Shown: piece after piece, positions 28,644 through 36,465 of the stretch
Layout: every line of letters begins with the position of its first letter
Numbering within the stretch: the first letter of the stretch is position 1
Source: Paraburkholderia sp. HP33-1
Lineage (GTDB): Bacteria; Pseudomonadota; Gammaproteobacteria; Burkholderiales; Burkholderiaceae
Length of the DNA: 64,000 bases
NCBI RefSeq assembly: GCF_021390595.1
Contig: NZ_JAJEJR010000002.1
Span: 1,178,001-1,242,000 of the forward strand
Direction: 5' to 3'
Program-made: the position numbers and the translations under genes
The notes under the pieces: model-generated
Database searches by the model: none
The model's input: only the letters and a program-made list of their open reading frames with translations
What the model was told of the DNA's origin: nothing

Positions 28644-29372
28644 TCAGCCGATGCGCCCGCGTCGCAGCACGGCGCTCAGACCGAGCGAGTGGCCGGGGTC
28701 GTAGTAGTGGATCAGTAGCGTGCGCCGCTGTCCGCTCTGCACGTCGAGGTTCGCGTGCTGGATTGCGAAGCCGTTGAATTCGTACACGCTGCCGGGTTTG
28801 ACCGGGATGCGCTTGCAGTTGCCGACACGCAGATCATGCAAGGTATGCCAGCTGCGCCAGCTGAGCGGCAGGCTGTGCAGGAAGCCATGACGCACCTTGC
28901 AGATCACGTTGCTGACTGTCGTTACCGACAGCCGCGGCTTGCGGTACATCACGAGGTCGCCGTTGTGAACACCGTCGGGTGCGAGCTGCAGCGGAATCAG
29001 CAGCGTCAGCAGATGCGAGTCGTAATGGCGGCAATGGCTCTCCACCAGCGCCGACGTGCTCGCACAACGCAGTACGTGATACGGCTCTAGCGGTAAATTT
29101 GTCAGACCGTTCTTCGCAGCCATCGCCCGCGCATTCGTGCAGATCGACCGCTCGAGCTCCCGAAAGGCCTGGCCCCGACGCAGTATCTCGGCGATCTTCT
29201 CGCCGGACAGCGAACGCTGCGGCGTGTTGCCAAACAATTGATCGATGCGCTGGTTGATTTCGCTGATCGTCTCCAGTGGAACCACGTCATCGAAAGACTT
29301 CAAAGCGACACTTTTGTCGATTCGAATCCGCTTAGTCTCAGAATGCCCACGTACGTCTGTCAGGGTGTCCAT
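28644..29372 (-). CDS. Probable 2OG-Fe(II) oxygenase-like protein
   Basis: 242 residues from the ATG at 29372; an ATG at 29381 is possible. The first 100 residues are helical and charged. The second half shows the double-stranded beta-helix iron site: His116-Tyr-Asp118 (HCRHYDSH), strands with LLTLLIPLQL and GDLVMYRKP, then GSVYEFNGFAIQHANLDV with His206 and, 10 residues on, Arg216/217 in GQRRTLLIHYY for 2-oxoglutarate. It is likely a hydroxylase of a peptide, lipid or small molecule. It has no partner gene and lies at the edge of an AT-richer segment. I do not recognise its subfamily. Confidence 0.6.
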   Translation of the reverse strand: MDTLTDVRGHSETKRIRIDKSVALKSFDDVVPLETISEINQRIDQLFGNTPQRSLSGEKIAEILRRGQAFRELERSICTNARAMAAKNGLTNLPLEPYHVLRCASTSALVESHCRHYDSHLLTLLIPLQLAPDGVHNGDLVMYRKPRLSVTTVSNVICKVRHGFLHSLPLSWRSWHTLHDLRVGNCKRIPVKPGSVYEFNGFAIQHANLDVQSGQRRTLLIHYYDPGHSLGLSAVLRRGRIG

Positions 29373-30050
29373 AGCCCACATTCCAATTGCTTTTTCTTCT
29401 ACGACCGTAATCAAAAAATATGCCGTACGAGGCGCAAGCAATGAGCGCCACCTTACACGGAGCGATCAAGCGATTGAACGCGGTCATCAAATCATAAGCC
29501 GATTTTCTCTTACCCGTTTGGTAAAGATTTACGGGTCGATTGACGATTGCCGTGACAGCGTCGATTTTTGCTGGAGTTCGGCGCAAAGTGCTGATCGCGG
29601 GTCGAGATCGAACTGCGCATGGTTGCCGTGATCAGTTCACGGCCGTTCATCTCGGGGCTCCTGGCAACGCCACGCGGCAGCATGCGCCGGATCAGGGGCA
29701 GGAATCAGATATTTCTATTTGGGAGCTACATGCATTCTGGTGATAAATTACATTATGTCAAATCTGGTATTTTCGGAGAACGGCTCGAAGTGTGGATCTC
29801 AGCGCTAGCGAACATTGCACATACTTCGCGCGGGTCCCTGCCACCGGGCGCTGGCCGCCGCAGTAATCAAAACGAAAGTGGCCAGACAATTTAATACCAA
29901 TTTTGTTCCGTGCTCAATCACGAGCCTTGACGCATTGCGAACCATTTCGCATATCGGTTAATTCATGCGCGCCATATGAAGCAATTAGCCGATTGTTAAA
30001 TCTTTTTCTGCATGCGGAGAGAATAAGTTTTGCGGAAAATTCAAAAATTG
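29373..30050. other. 678-base AT-richer region, at most one tiny gene
   Basis: Base composition drops here relative to flanking genes, with runs such as AATTTAATACCAATTTTG. All frames are broken by stops. It lies upstream of the oxygenase-like gene and downstream of the orphan 151-residue gene (both minus strand), and should contain the oxygenase promoter. The only candidate coding unit is the short frame at 29730-29894. Confidence 0.5.
29730..29894 (+). CDS. Possible 54-residue protein
   Basis: An ATG at 29730 with GGGAG 5 bases upstream opens a 54-residue frame. It has an amphipathic middle (GERLEVWISALANIAHTS) and a Gly/Arg/Asn-rich tail ending SGQTI. Codon use is not typical of the neighbours, in line with the local AT shift. 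I recognise no family. It may equally be a decayed gene fragment. Confidence 0.25.
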   Translation: MHSGDKLHYVKSGIFGERLEVWISALANIAHTSRGSLPPGAGRRSNQNESGQTI

Positions 30051-30506
30051 CTATTGCCTTTGCGGCGGATTTTTCGTTGCCGGCTTTGCTCTTGTGGCGT
30101 GGCCGTACGGACGCAACGTGCTCGTCGCGTTCCCACTTCCCGCCATCTGTGATGCGTGTTCGAACACACGGCGGCGCTCGGCATCCGCAATCAGTCGTTT
30201 CCTGGTCGTCGAGCGCCCCGCCGACCCAAAGCCCATCACCTCTTGGTATTCACGCGGTCTGCCGTGCCTGAAACGATTAAAGAAGTCATCGCCAGGCAGA
30301 CCGTTGTCGAGGCTCATCAGGCAGCCATAGTCGAGCGATGCGCAATCGCTCAACGAGCGTGCTGCGTTCTCCAATGCCCGATAACGGCTTTGCAACGGTT
30401 CGTCCCGACTAAAAAGCGCATGCAGTTCCTGATACGTCACAAGCCTTTTGCGCCTCGCGGCATGCATTAGCATCGCGGCGATATCGCGGGTCCTGTCCGT
30501 GTTCAT
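30051..30506 (-). CDS. Orphan 151-residue protein, possible nucleic-acid-binding helix domain
   Basis: AGGAGAG 5 bases before the ATG at 30506 makes this start convincing. The N-terminal part, RDIAAMLMHAARRKRLVTYQELHALF, resembles the winged helix of alkyltransferase-like proteins, followed by a helix (RYRALENAARSLSD), a segment reading YGCLMSLDNGLPGDDFFNRF near 83-102 and a basic C-terminal tail rich in Arg, Lys and Ser. The order LVTY...LMSLDNGLPGDGF-like is seen in small proteins of unknown function near repair and restriction genes. No alkyltransferase Cys motif (PCHR) is present. Function unknown. Confidence 0.6.
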   Translation of the reverse strand: MNTDRTRDIAAMLMHAARRKRLVTYQELHALFSRDEPLQSRYRALENAARSLSDCASLDYGCLMSLDNGLPGDDFFNRFRHGRPREYQEVMGFGSAGRSTTRKRLIADAERRRVFEHASQMAGSGNATSTLRPYGHATRAKPATKNPPQRQ

Positions 30507-31218
30507 GTCGCTCTCCTTACCGTCCGCTTGCAACGCCCACGGCGGGCAACGGCAACCGTTGAAAGCGCAGCCATCTTTAATTGCAGCTATGCGTATCGAG
30601 TCAGAAAGTGCCCGGCGTAGAGGTAATTAAACGATGAAGCCAGATTAAGCAGATCGTTAATGAATTCGATATTTCCCGTGACGCTCTGCAGGACTGCCAA
30701 AATTACCTATAATCCTGCTGAAAAAACGCCGCGAAATGGTTTTCCATCGTCCGCGCCATTTTTCGCAGGTTTCCGGAAAACGTCGCTGTCCTGCATCGGG
30801 AAATGCGTTAAAAACATTCGCAAAACAAGAAGCCGCGCTTTGAAATGGCTCGGGCTTGTGACAGGCTGCCATGTTGAAAAGCGCCAGACGTCGACACGCG
30901 CACGATCCGGCCACGGCCGGCCCGCCCGGGCAAGGCCGGCTGGCGAATTGATACTGCTATTTAAATCATTTCAATCAGGTTAGCAAACGTTAAATTCAAT
31001 CGCAAGAAAATCTTTTAACATTTTTGAAAGCAAGGGTCGAACTACGGGGTTTCGCAGGTTTGCGTCTTTTCCCTATCAGACAAAAGACGTGATTGATTTT
31101 TCATTCTTCTGGACACAGTTGAGGAATTTTCGATTATCTGTAAGTTATGCGCCCTCTCTCTGTCTACCCCAGTAACTGCTTGCAGTCCGGTGATCGAACC
31201 CAACGACGGAGTTCTGCG
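30507..31218. other. 712-base AT-rich intergenic region with hairpins
   Basis: AT-rich blocks (for example around 30640-30720 and 30950-31020) are broken by a short GC island at 30895-30945. A consensus-like -10 element TATAAT is at 30708-30713 on the plus strand, but its -35 match is weak. No supported gene. It probably holds promoters for the orphan gene at 30051-30506 and for the HTH gene at 31219. Confidence 0.45.
30916..30940. repeat. GC-rich hairpin inside an AT-rich gap
   Basis: GCCGGCC (30916-30922) pairs with GGCCGGC (30934-30940) around an 11-base loop that itself contains GCCCGGGC. It stands out because the flanks are AT-rich. It could be a terminator-like or REP-like element; no second copy was noticed in this window. 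Confidence 0.4.
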
Positions 31219-31623
31219 ATGCATCGACCGAATGACGAATTGCCGACCGTCGCACGGCGTCTCGCGGCTGGAAAGAAGCTGCTCGACGGCGCCGCTGCGA
31301 CAGAGGTCGCGAAAGAGATGGGCATGGCAAAGACCACAGTCGAGCGATATCGAAAGCTATTGGAGCAAGGCGGGCTCGACGCGCTCAGAAACATGAGCGT
31401 CGGCGGCCGCCATTCGGCGCTCGCCATGGCGGATCTTGACTGGCTTGCGCAGGCACTTAAGGCCTCGCCTCGCGACTACGGCTTCGACGCCGACGGCTGG
31501 AGCAATACACGCATGCGCGAGCTGATAAGCCGTCAGTTCGGTATTTCGTATTCCCGAGTGTATGTGTGGCAACTGGCTACCCGGCTCGGCGTGTCTTATC
31601 GGCTCGGCAGGAATGCGCATTAA
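31219..31623 (+). CDS. Helix-turn-helix protein of IS630 transposase N-terminal type
   Basis: 134 residues from the ATG at 31219 with GGAG upstream. Two helix-turn-helix units are visible: RRLAAGKKLLDGAAATEVAKEMGMAKTTVERYRKLL (about 12-47) and, after the linker GGRHSAL, the IS630-type winged unit WSNTRMRELISRQFGISYSRVYVWQLATRLGVS (about 92-124). In IS630 elements this is followed by a DDE catalytic domain, but here the protein stops at RLGRNAH. It is therefore a DNA-binding module without transposase activity, either a domesticated regulator or a truncated relic; the intact frame favours the former. Confidence 0.7.
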   Translation: MHRPNDELPTVARRLAAGKKLLDGAAATEVAKEMGMAKTTVERYRKLLEQGGLDALRNMSVGGRHSALAMADLDWLAQALKASPRDYGFDADGWSNTRMRELISRQFGISYSRVYVWQLATRLGVSYRLGRNAH

Positions 31624-31666
31624 AGCGATCGCCGTACCGCGCTAAACCGCGCGCATACGCGTGGGC

Positions 31667-32650
31667 TCATGCGCTTTCGCGAACTTTCGGCAGAAACTGC
31701 GGCGCCAGTTCGACACCCGACCATCGGAACGGCAATGCTCCGCGGCTTCGTCGCACTTCGCTCACATGGAACCGCACGAGCCGCTGCGCGCCAGCGAATG
31801 CCGCGAGCTCGTCCCCGTCCCAGATGATCTCCGCTTGCACCGCCAGGTAAAGCAGATCGCCGTTCGCGAAGTCGATGAACAGCAGTCCCGCGCGTGGATC
31901 GTGCGTGAGGTTGCCGATCGTGTTGAAAAAGCGGTTGCCGCTGTAGTCGGGCGTGGTCAACGTATTGGCGTCGTCCACGCGCACGAAGCCCGGCGCGCCA
32001 CCGCGATGCGAAACGTCGACGCCCCTGCCCGGCCCCGCCTCCTCGCTCAGATTCGCACTGGCGATAAAGAACGTGTCCGCACTCGCGAGCAAGTCGCGCT
32101 CGTCACTGCCCAGATGCGTGGCGATCTCGGGCTGCGCGCGCGTCGCGGCCGCGTCCCGCGCGATGAACGACGGCGTGCGGCTCTGTATGTACTTCGGGCA
32201 ATTGCCGAAGCTCTGCATTACTTCGATCTGCAACGTCTTCCCTTCCACGGCCCTTACGACGCCATTGACCCGATTGCGGCGCCGCGTGCGCGGCTCGATG
32301 CCGAGTGCACCGAGCAGCGCGCCTTCGCGCCAACCGGCGGCGAGCGGGTCGCCAGCCAATACGCCATCTTCGATACGCAGCGTTTTCGCATCGGGTGAGG
32401 AGACGAAACCCGGCGCACCCGCACGCAGCGTCGCCCACGGCTGAGCGCCCGCATCGACGCCACCAATCACGACGAACGGCTGCGCGGAGAAGAATTCGCG
32501 GTGCTGCTCCGGCATGAAGCGGCGAATCCCGCGACGCCCCATCGATTCCGCCAGCTCACGCACACCCGCGCGCTGCTGCACGGCCTGCTCGCCGGCGTGA
32601 AACGGCGACACGTCGGCCCCCCAACTGTTCAGTGGAACGAACTCGGACAT
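31667..32650 (-). CDS. Pyridoxamine-5'-phosphate-oxidase-like FMN-binding protein
   Basis: 327 residues from the ATG at 32650. Two split-barrel flavin-binding units are seen. The first contains FFSAQPFVVIGGVDAGAQPWATLRAG near 53-78 and the second ADTFFIASANLSEEAGPGRGVDVSHRGGAPGFVRVDD near 190-227, followed by TIGNLTHDPRAGLLFIDFANGDLLYL. A C-terminal RLVRFHVSEV strand ends the barrel. This fused form is common in proteobacteria and probably reduces or binds a flavin; the reaction is unknown. It is 41 bases downstream of a GST gene and probably in its operon. Confidence 0.8.
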   Translation of the reverse strand: MSEFVPLNSWGADVSPFHAGEQAVQQRAGVRELAESMGRRGIRRFMPEQHREFFSAQPFVVIGGVDAGAQPWATLRAGAPGFVSSPDAKTLRIEDGVLAGDPLAAGWREGALLGALGIEPRTRRRNRVNGVVRAVEGKTLQIEVMQSFGNCPKYIQSRTPSFIARDAAATRAQPEIATHLGSDERDLLASADTFFIASANLSEEAGPGRGVDVSHRGGAPGFVRVDDANTLTTPDYSGNRFFNTIGNLTHDPRAGLLFIDFANGDLLYLAVQAEIIWDGDELAAFAGAQRLVRFHVSEVRRSRGALPFRWSGVELAPQFLPKVRESA

Positions 32651-32691
32651 GGTCGGACTCCGATGCACAATCTGGCGGCTCCAAATTCGAA

Positions 32692-33333
32692 TCACGCCGC
32701 GAGCAATCCAGCCTTCGTCGAGGGCATCGCGATGAAACGCGGCAATGCCTCCACGCGACGCAGCCAGGCGCGAATGTTCGGATAAGGCTGCAACGACACG
32801 CCACCCTCGGGCGCGTGAGCGATATACGTGTGCGCGGCAATATCGGCGATCGTCACGTGCGCACCGGCGACAAACGGCTTGCCGGCAAGCTCCTCGTCGA
32901 TCACGTCGAACAGCTTGACGGCGATCTGCTTCGCGTCCTCGTGATCGAGTGGCGCGCCGAACACGGTGACGAGTCGCGCCGCGCACGGACCGTATGCGAT
33001 CTGGCCAGCCGCGAGCGACAGCCAGCGCTGCACCGCCGCGGCGCCGGCCGGATCGTCTGGGAGCCACGACTCGTCGCCATAGCGCTTCGCCAGATAGACA
33101 AGAATCGCGTTCGAATCGAACAGCGTGAGTTCGCCGTCCTGGATCGTCGGCACCTGGCCGAACGGATTGAGCGCGAGATACTCGGGCTTGCGGTGATCGC
33201 CAGCCATCATGTGCAGCTCGATGACTTCGAACGGCAGGTCGAGCAGTGTCAGAAACAGCTTCACGCGATGACCGTGGCCTGAAAGCAGTGTCGTATACAG
33301 CTTGATGGGCTCGGCGGGTCTGGCGGCAGGCAT
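32692..33333 (-). CDS. Glutathione S-transferase
   Basis: 213 residues from the ATG at 33333. The N-terminal thioredoxin-like domain has IKLYTTLLSGHGHRVKLFLTLL (10-31), cis-proline NPFGQVPTI and the glutathione Ser in LFDSNAILVYLA (about 71-82). The helical C-domain ends with ADIAAHTYIAHAPEGG and NIRAWLRRVEALPRF. It conjugates or isomerises electrophiles with glutathione. It is divergent from a LysR gene, a typical layout for LysR-controlled detoxification. Confidence 0.92.
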   Translation of the reverse strand: MPAARPAEPIKLYTTLLSGHGHRVKLFLTLLDLPFEVIELHMMAGDHRKPEYLALNPFGQVPTIQDGELTLFDSNAILVYLAKRYGDESWLPDDPAGAAAVQRWLSLAAGQIAYGPCAARLVTVFGAPLDHEDAKQIAVKLFDVIDEELAGKPFVAGAHVTIADIAAHTYIAHAPEGGVSLQPYPNIRAWLRRVEALPRFIAMPSTKAGLLAA

Positions 33334-33442
33334 GGCAGGCTCCGTTTGCGATGAGGGACAGCCCGAGAATAACGGGTAGGCACTGTCGCGCGGAAGCCTG
33401 ATAATCCGGGAAACACAGTCAAGCGAAGTTGGACAATCGATC

Positions 33443-34357
33443 ATGGCCGATGTGCGCAACGTGAACCTGAACCGCCTCGCGATCTTTGTCGCGGTCATCG
33501 ACGCAGGCTCGCTGAGCGCCGCCGCCACGCGGCTCGGACTCACCAAGACGATGGTCAGCACGCACATCCAGCGGCTCGAAGCCGAGGTCGGCGCGAGCCT
33601 GCTTGTGCGCACCACGCGGCGGCTCAGCGTCACCGAGTCGGGCCGCGCGTTCTACGAGGCGAGCGTGAAGATCCTGCGCGCCGCGGAAGACGCGCTGAAC
33701 GCGCTCGGCGGGGAAACGTCGCCAGTCAGCGGCACGCTGCGCGTCAGTGCGCCGAACGACTACGGGACGCTCGTCGTCGCCCCCGCGCTGGTTGAATTGC
33801 GCCGCACGCATCCGCAGCTCGACGTCGAACTGCTCAGCAGTGACCGGTACGTCGATCTGATTGCCGACGGTATCGACGTCGCGATCCGGCTTGGACGTCT
33901 CGCGGATTCCAACTATCGCGCGGTGAAGCTCGGGAGCTTCGTCCGATGGGTCGTCGCGAGTCCCGAGTTCGTCCGCACATGGGGCGTGCCGGGCACCCCG
34001 GCCGCGTTGGAGGCGCTGCCCTTTTGCGCGTTGTCGGTGCTGCCGCATCCGTTGACACTCGATCTGCGGCACGTCGATGGCAATACGGCCAGTGTGCGCT
34101 GCGCGTCCGCATTGCGCGTCAACACCGCCAATGCCTGCCGCGCGGCGACGCTTGCCGGCGGCGGCATCGGTCTGTTGACGGAATTTTCGATCGGCGAAGA
34201 CGTCGAGGCCGGGCGGCTGATCCGGCTGCTGCCCGAGTGGGCGACCGCGCCCGCGAGCATCCAGGCCGTGTTTCCGCCGACGAGCCACCCGCCGGCGAAG
34301 GTGCGCGCGTTGATCGATACGCTCAAGCGAAGACTCGCGGCGGCCCCCGCAGATTAG
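33443..34357 (+). CDS. LysR-family transcriptional regulator
   Basis: 304 residues. The N-terminal helix-turn-helix is NLNRLAIFVAVIDAGSLSAAATRLGLTKTMVSTHIQRLEAEVGASLLVRTTRRLSVTE (about 5-62). The effector domain begins near 90 (GTLRVSAPNDYG). It is the CrgA/AaeR-like subtype by its RLG binding-loop pattern. Divergent from the GST and flavin-protein genes, which it probably regulates from the 109-base gap 33334-33442. Confidence 0.92.
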   Translation: MADVRNVNLNRLAIFVAVIDAGSLSAAATRLGLTKTMVSTHIQRLEAEVGASLLVRTTRRLSVTESGRAFYEASVKILRAAEDALNALGGETSPVSGTLRVSAPNDYGTLVVAPALVELRRTHPQLDVELLSSDRYVDLIADGIDVAIRLGRLADSNYRAVKLGSFVRWVVASPEFVRTWGVPGTPAALEALPFCALSVLPHPLTLDLRHVDGNTASVRCASALRVNTANACRAATLAGGGIGLLTEFSIGEDVEAGRLIRLLPEWATAPASIQAVFPPTSHPPAKVRALIDTLKRRLAAAPAD

Positions 34358-34503
34358 AACGAAAGCCAGCCCGCCGATCCCTTGGCGTTGCCGTTCCAGC
34401 GCAACGGCGGTTAGCTTCTAGCCGCGCAAGCGCCCGATTTGCTCTACTGCGACGATGCGTGCCGCGCCCCGCGGTATCGCCTGATCGTCCATGTGGAGAG
34501 CTT

Positions 34504-35379
34504 ATGTCAGCCGTTTCCCGTCCTGCTCAGCTGGTTCTCACCGTCGCGTGTCCGAGCGCGGCGGGCCAGGTTGCCGCCGTCGCTGGCTTTCTGGAGCGGC
34601 ATCGTTGCTATGTCGACGAACTCACCGTATTCGACGACGAACTCAGCGAGCGCTTTTTCGTGCGCTGCGTGTTTCACCATGTCGATCGCGACGATGCGCT
34701 GCAATTGGCGACGTTGAAGCAGGAATTCGCGCCGATCGCCGAGCGTTTCCGGATGACGTGGGCGATCCACGATCTCGCGATCCGGCCCAAAGTCCTGATC
34801 ATGGTGTCCAAACTCGAACACTGTCTCGCCGATCTGCTGTTTCGCTGGCGTATGGGCGAGCTGAAGATGGACATCGTCGGGATCGGCTCGAATCATCGCG
34901 ACCTCGAACCGCTCGCGCGGCAGCACGGAGTGCCGTTCCATCATCTGCCGATGACAGCCGACACGAAGCCGCAACAGGAAGCCCGGCTGCTCGATCTGTT
35001 CGACACGTCCGGCGCGGAGCTGCTGATTCTCGCGCGCTACATGCAGATCCTGTCCGCTGAAACGAGCCGGGCGCTCGCCGCACGCGCGATCAATATCCAC
35101 CATTCGTTCCTGCCCGGTTTCAAGGGGGCGAGACCGTATCATCAGGCGCATGCGCGCGGCGTCAAGGTGATCGGCGCCACCGCGCATTTCGTCACCGACG
35201 ATCTCGACGAAGGTCCGATCATCGAGCAGAAAGTCGAACCGGTCGATCACTCGTACAGTCCCGAACGGCTGCTGACGACCGGGCGAGACGTCGAATGCAT
35301 TACGCTCGCGCGCGCGGTGAAGGCGTTCATCGAGCGGCGCGTTTTCATCAACGGCGAGCGGACCGTCGTGCTGCGATAA
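34504..35379 (+). CDS. purU: Formyltetrahydrofolate deformylase
   Basis: 291 residues. It hydrolyses 10-formyl-tetrahydrofolate to formate and tetrahydrofolate. The N-terminal ACT domain (about 9-85: LVLTVACPSAAGQVAAVAGFL) is followed by the formyltransferase-type catalytic domain with KVLIMVSKLEHCLADLL, the catalytic set Asn197, His199 in INIHHSFLPGFKGARPYHQA and Asp in TDDLDEGPIIEQ. In betaine degraders purU recycles the one-carbon units produced by demethylation. Here it stands at the left border of the betaine cluster and converges with the binding-protein gene. Confidence 0.93.
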   Translation: MSAVSRPAQLVLTVACPSAAGQVAAVAGFLERHRCYVDELTVFDDELSERFFVRCVFHHVDRDDALQLATLKQEFAPIAERFRMTWAIHDLAIRPKVLIMVSKLEHCLADLLFRWRMGELKMDIVGIGSNHRDLEPLARQHGVPFHHLPMTADTKPQQEARLLDLFDTSGAELLILARYMQILSAETSRALAARAINIHHSFLPGFKGARPYHQAHARGVKVIGATAHFVTDDLDEGPIIEQKVEPVDHSYSPERLLTTGRDVECITLARAVKAFIERRVFINGERTVVLR

Positions 35380-35385
35380 ACAGAA

Positions 35386-35409
35386 AAACGCCGCTAACAA
35401 GCGGCGTTT
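35386..35409. terminator. Bidirectional terminator between purU and the binding-protein gene
   Basis: AAACGCCGC (35386-35394) pairs with GCGGCGTTT (35401-35409) around a 6-base loop, with A residues on the left and TTTG on the right. The stem with A/T ends suits factor-independent termination of both converging transcripts. Confidence 0.75.
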
Positions 35410-35436
35410 GCGCGTGCTGCGTCTACGCTGTCCGAC

Positions 35437-36294
35437 TCACTTCACCCAACTATCGACGCGATCCGAATGTGCGCTGATCCACGCATTGGCGGCCGCGGCC
35501 GGCTTTTCGCCATTCTGCGTGGCGAGCATCACCGTGTCGATTTCGCCCGGCTTCCATTGAAACTTCTTCAGAAACGCTACTACCGTCGGCGCTTTTTTCT
35601 CGAGTTCGGGATTCACCACGCTATCCACGTGCTCCGCCTCACCAAATACCTTCTTCGGATCGTCGAGGAATTTCAGCTTGTACTTTGCGAACATCCAATG
35701 CGGCTTCCAGCCGGTCACGATGATCGGCTTGCTGGCCGCCTCCGAGCGCGCCAGCTCCGCGGTCATCGCACTGCCTGAACTAGGCATCAGCTGATAGTCG
35801 AGTCCGTAGGCCTTGATCGCCTCGCTGGTTTTTTGCATCACGCCCGCGCCGGCGTCGATACCGACGATGCGCGCGCCGAATTCCGCCTTCTTCGCCTCCA
35901 GATCGCCGACGCTCTTCACATCCACGTTGTCCGGCACGATCAGACCAATCTTCGCGTCGGTGAAGTTCGGCCCGAGATCGACCACCTTTTCCTTGAAGTT
36001 GTTCCAGTACGCGCCATGCGTGACCGGCAGCCACGCGGACAGCGTCGCGTCGAGATCGCCGCGCGCCACGCCCTGCCACATCACGCCGGCCGCGACCGGC
36101 ACCAGCTGCACCTGATAACCGAGGCGTTTTTCGATCACCTCGGCGGCCACGTTCGACGTCGCGACGCTATCGTCCCAGCCCTCCACGTAGCCGATCTTGA
36201 TCGTCGGCTTCGAATCGGCCGACACGCTCACACTGCCCGCCGCCAGCATCGCCCCCAACGCGCTTGCCACCACTATCCTTCCGATCAGTCTCAT
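35437..36294 (-). CDS. Glycine betaine/choline ABC transporter binding protein
   Basis: 285 residues. A cleavable signal peptide (about 1-26) ends before DSKPTIKIGYVEGWDDSVATSN. The OpuAC-type fold is recognised by GYVEGWDDSVA, VMWQGVARGDLDATLSAWLPVTHGAYW and the tryptophans that form an aromatic cage for a trimethylammonium group, and GWKPHWMFAKYKLKFLDDP. It captures betaine, choline or carnitine in the periplasm. Its stop faces purU. The start is 171 bases downstream of gbcB, a gap large enough for its own promoter. The matching permease and ATPase genes (choW, choV) are about 25 kb away. Confidence 0.9.
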   Translation of the reverse strand: MRLIGRIVVASALGAMLAAGSVSVSADSKPTIKIGYVEGWDDSVATSNVAAEVIEKRLGYQVQLVPVAAGVMWQGVARGDLDATLSAWLPVTHGAYWNNFKEKVVDLGPNFTDAKIGLIVPDNVDVKSVGDLEAKKAEFGARIVGIDAGAGVMQKTSEAIKAYGLDYQLMPSSGSAMTAELARSEAASKPIIVTGWKPHWMFAKYKLKFLDDPKKVFGEAEHVDSVVNPELEKKAPTVVAFLKKFQWKPGEIDTVMLATQNGEKPAAAANAWISAHSDRVDSWVK

Positions 36295-36465
36295 CGCCGT
36301 TCTCCCGTTGCACCATTTGCCCATTGACGCGTTTGCCATCGAACCGGTCATCGCGTATCCAGAATCGCCAACCAGAATTGCCGGGTAGCGTTGTTTTGCG
36401 ACATGCAGTTGTCCGCACGCGACTTCCACGCGAATCCGCCCAATGCTTGCCATGTTGTCGTCGGG

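Noticed and set aside
30685..30713. Small RNA promoter with TATAAT at 30708
   Set aside because: The -10 hexamer is perfect, but the -35 element matches only about half of its consensus and no clear terminator follows at short distance.
36295..36320. Sigma-54 promoter before the binding-protein gene
   Set aside because: GG and GC elements are present on the minus strand but are separated by 9 or 8 bases instead of the required 10.
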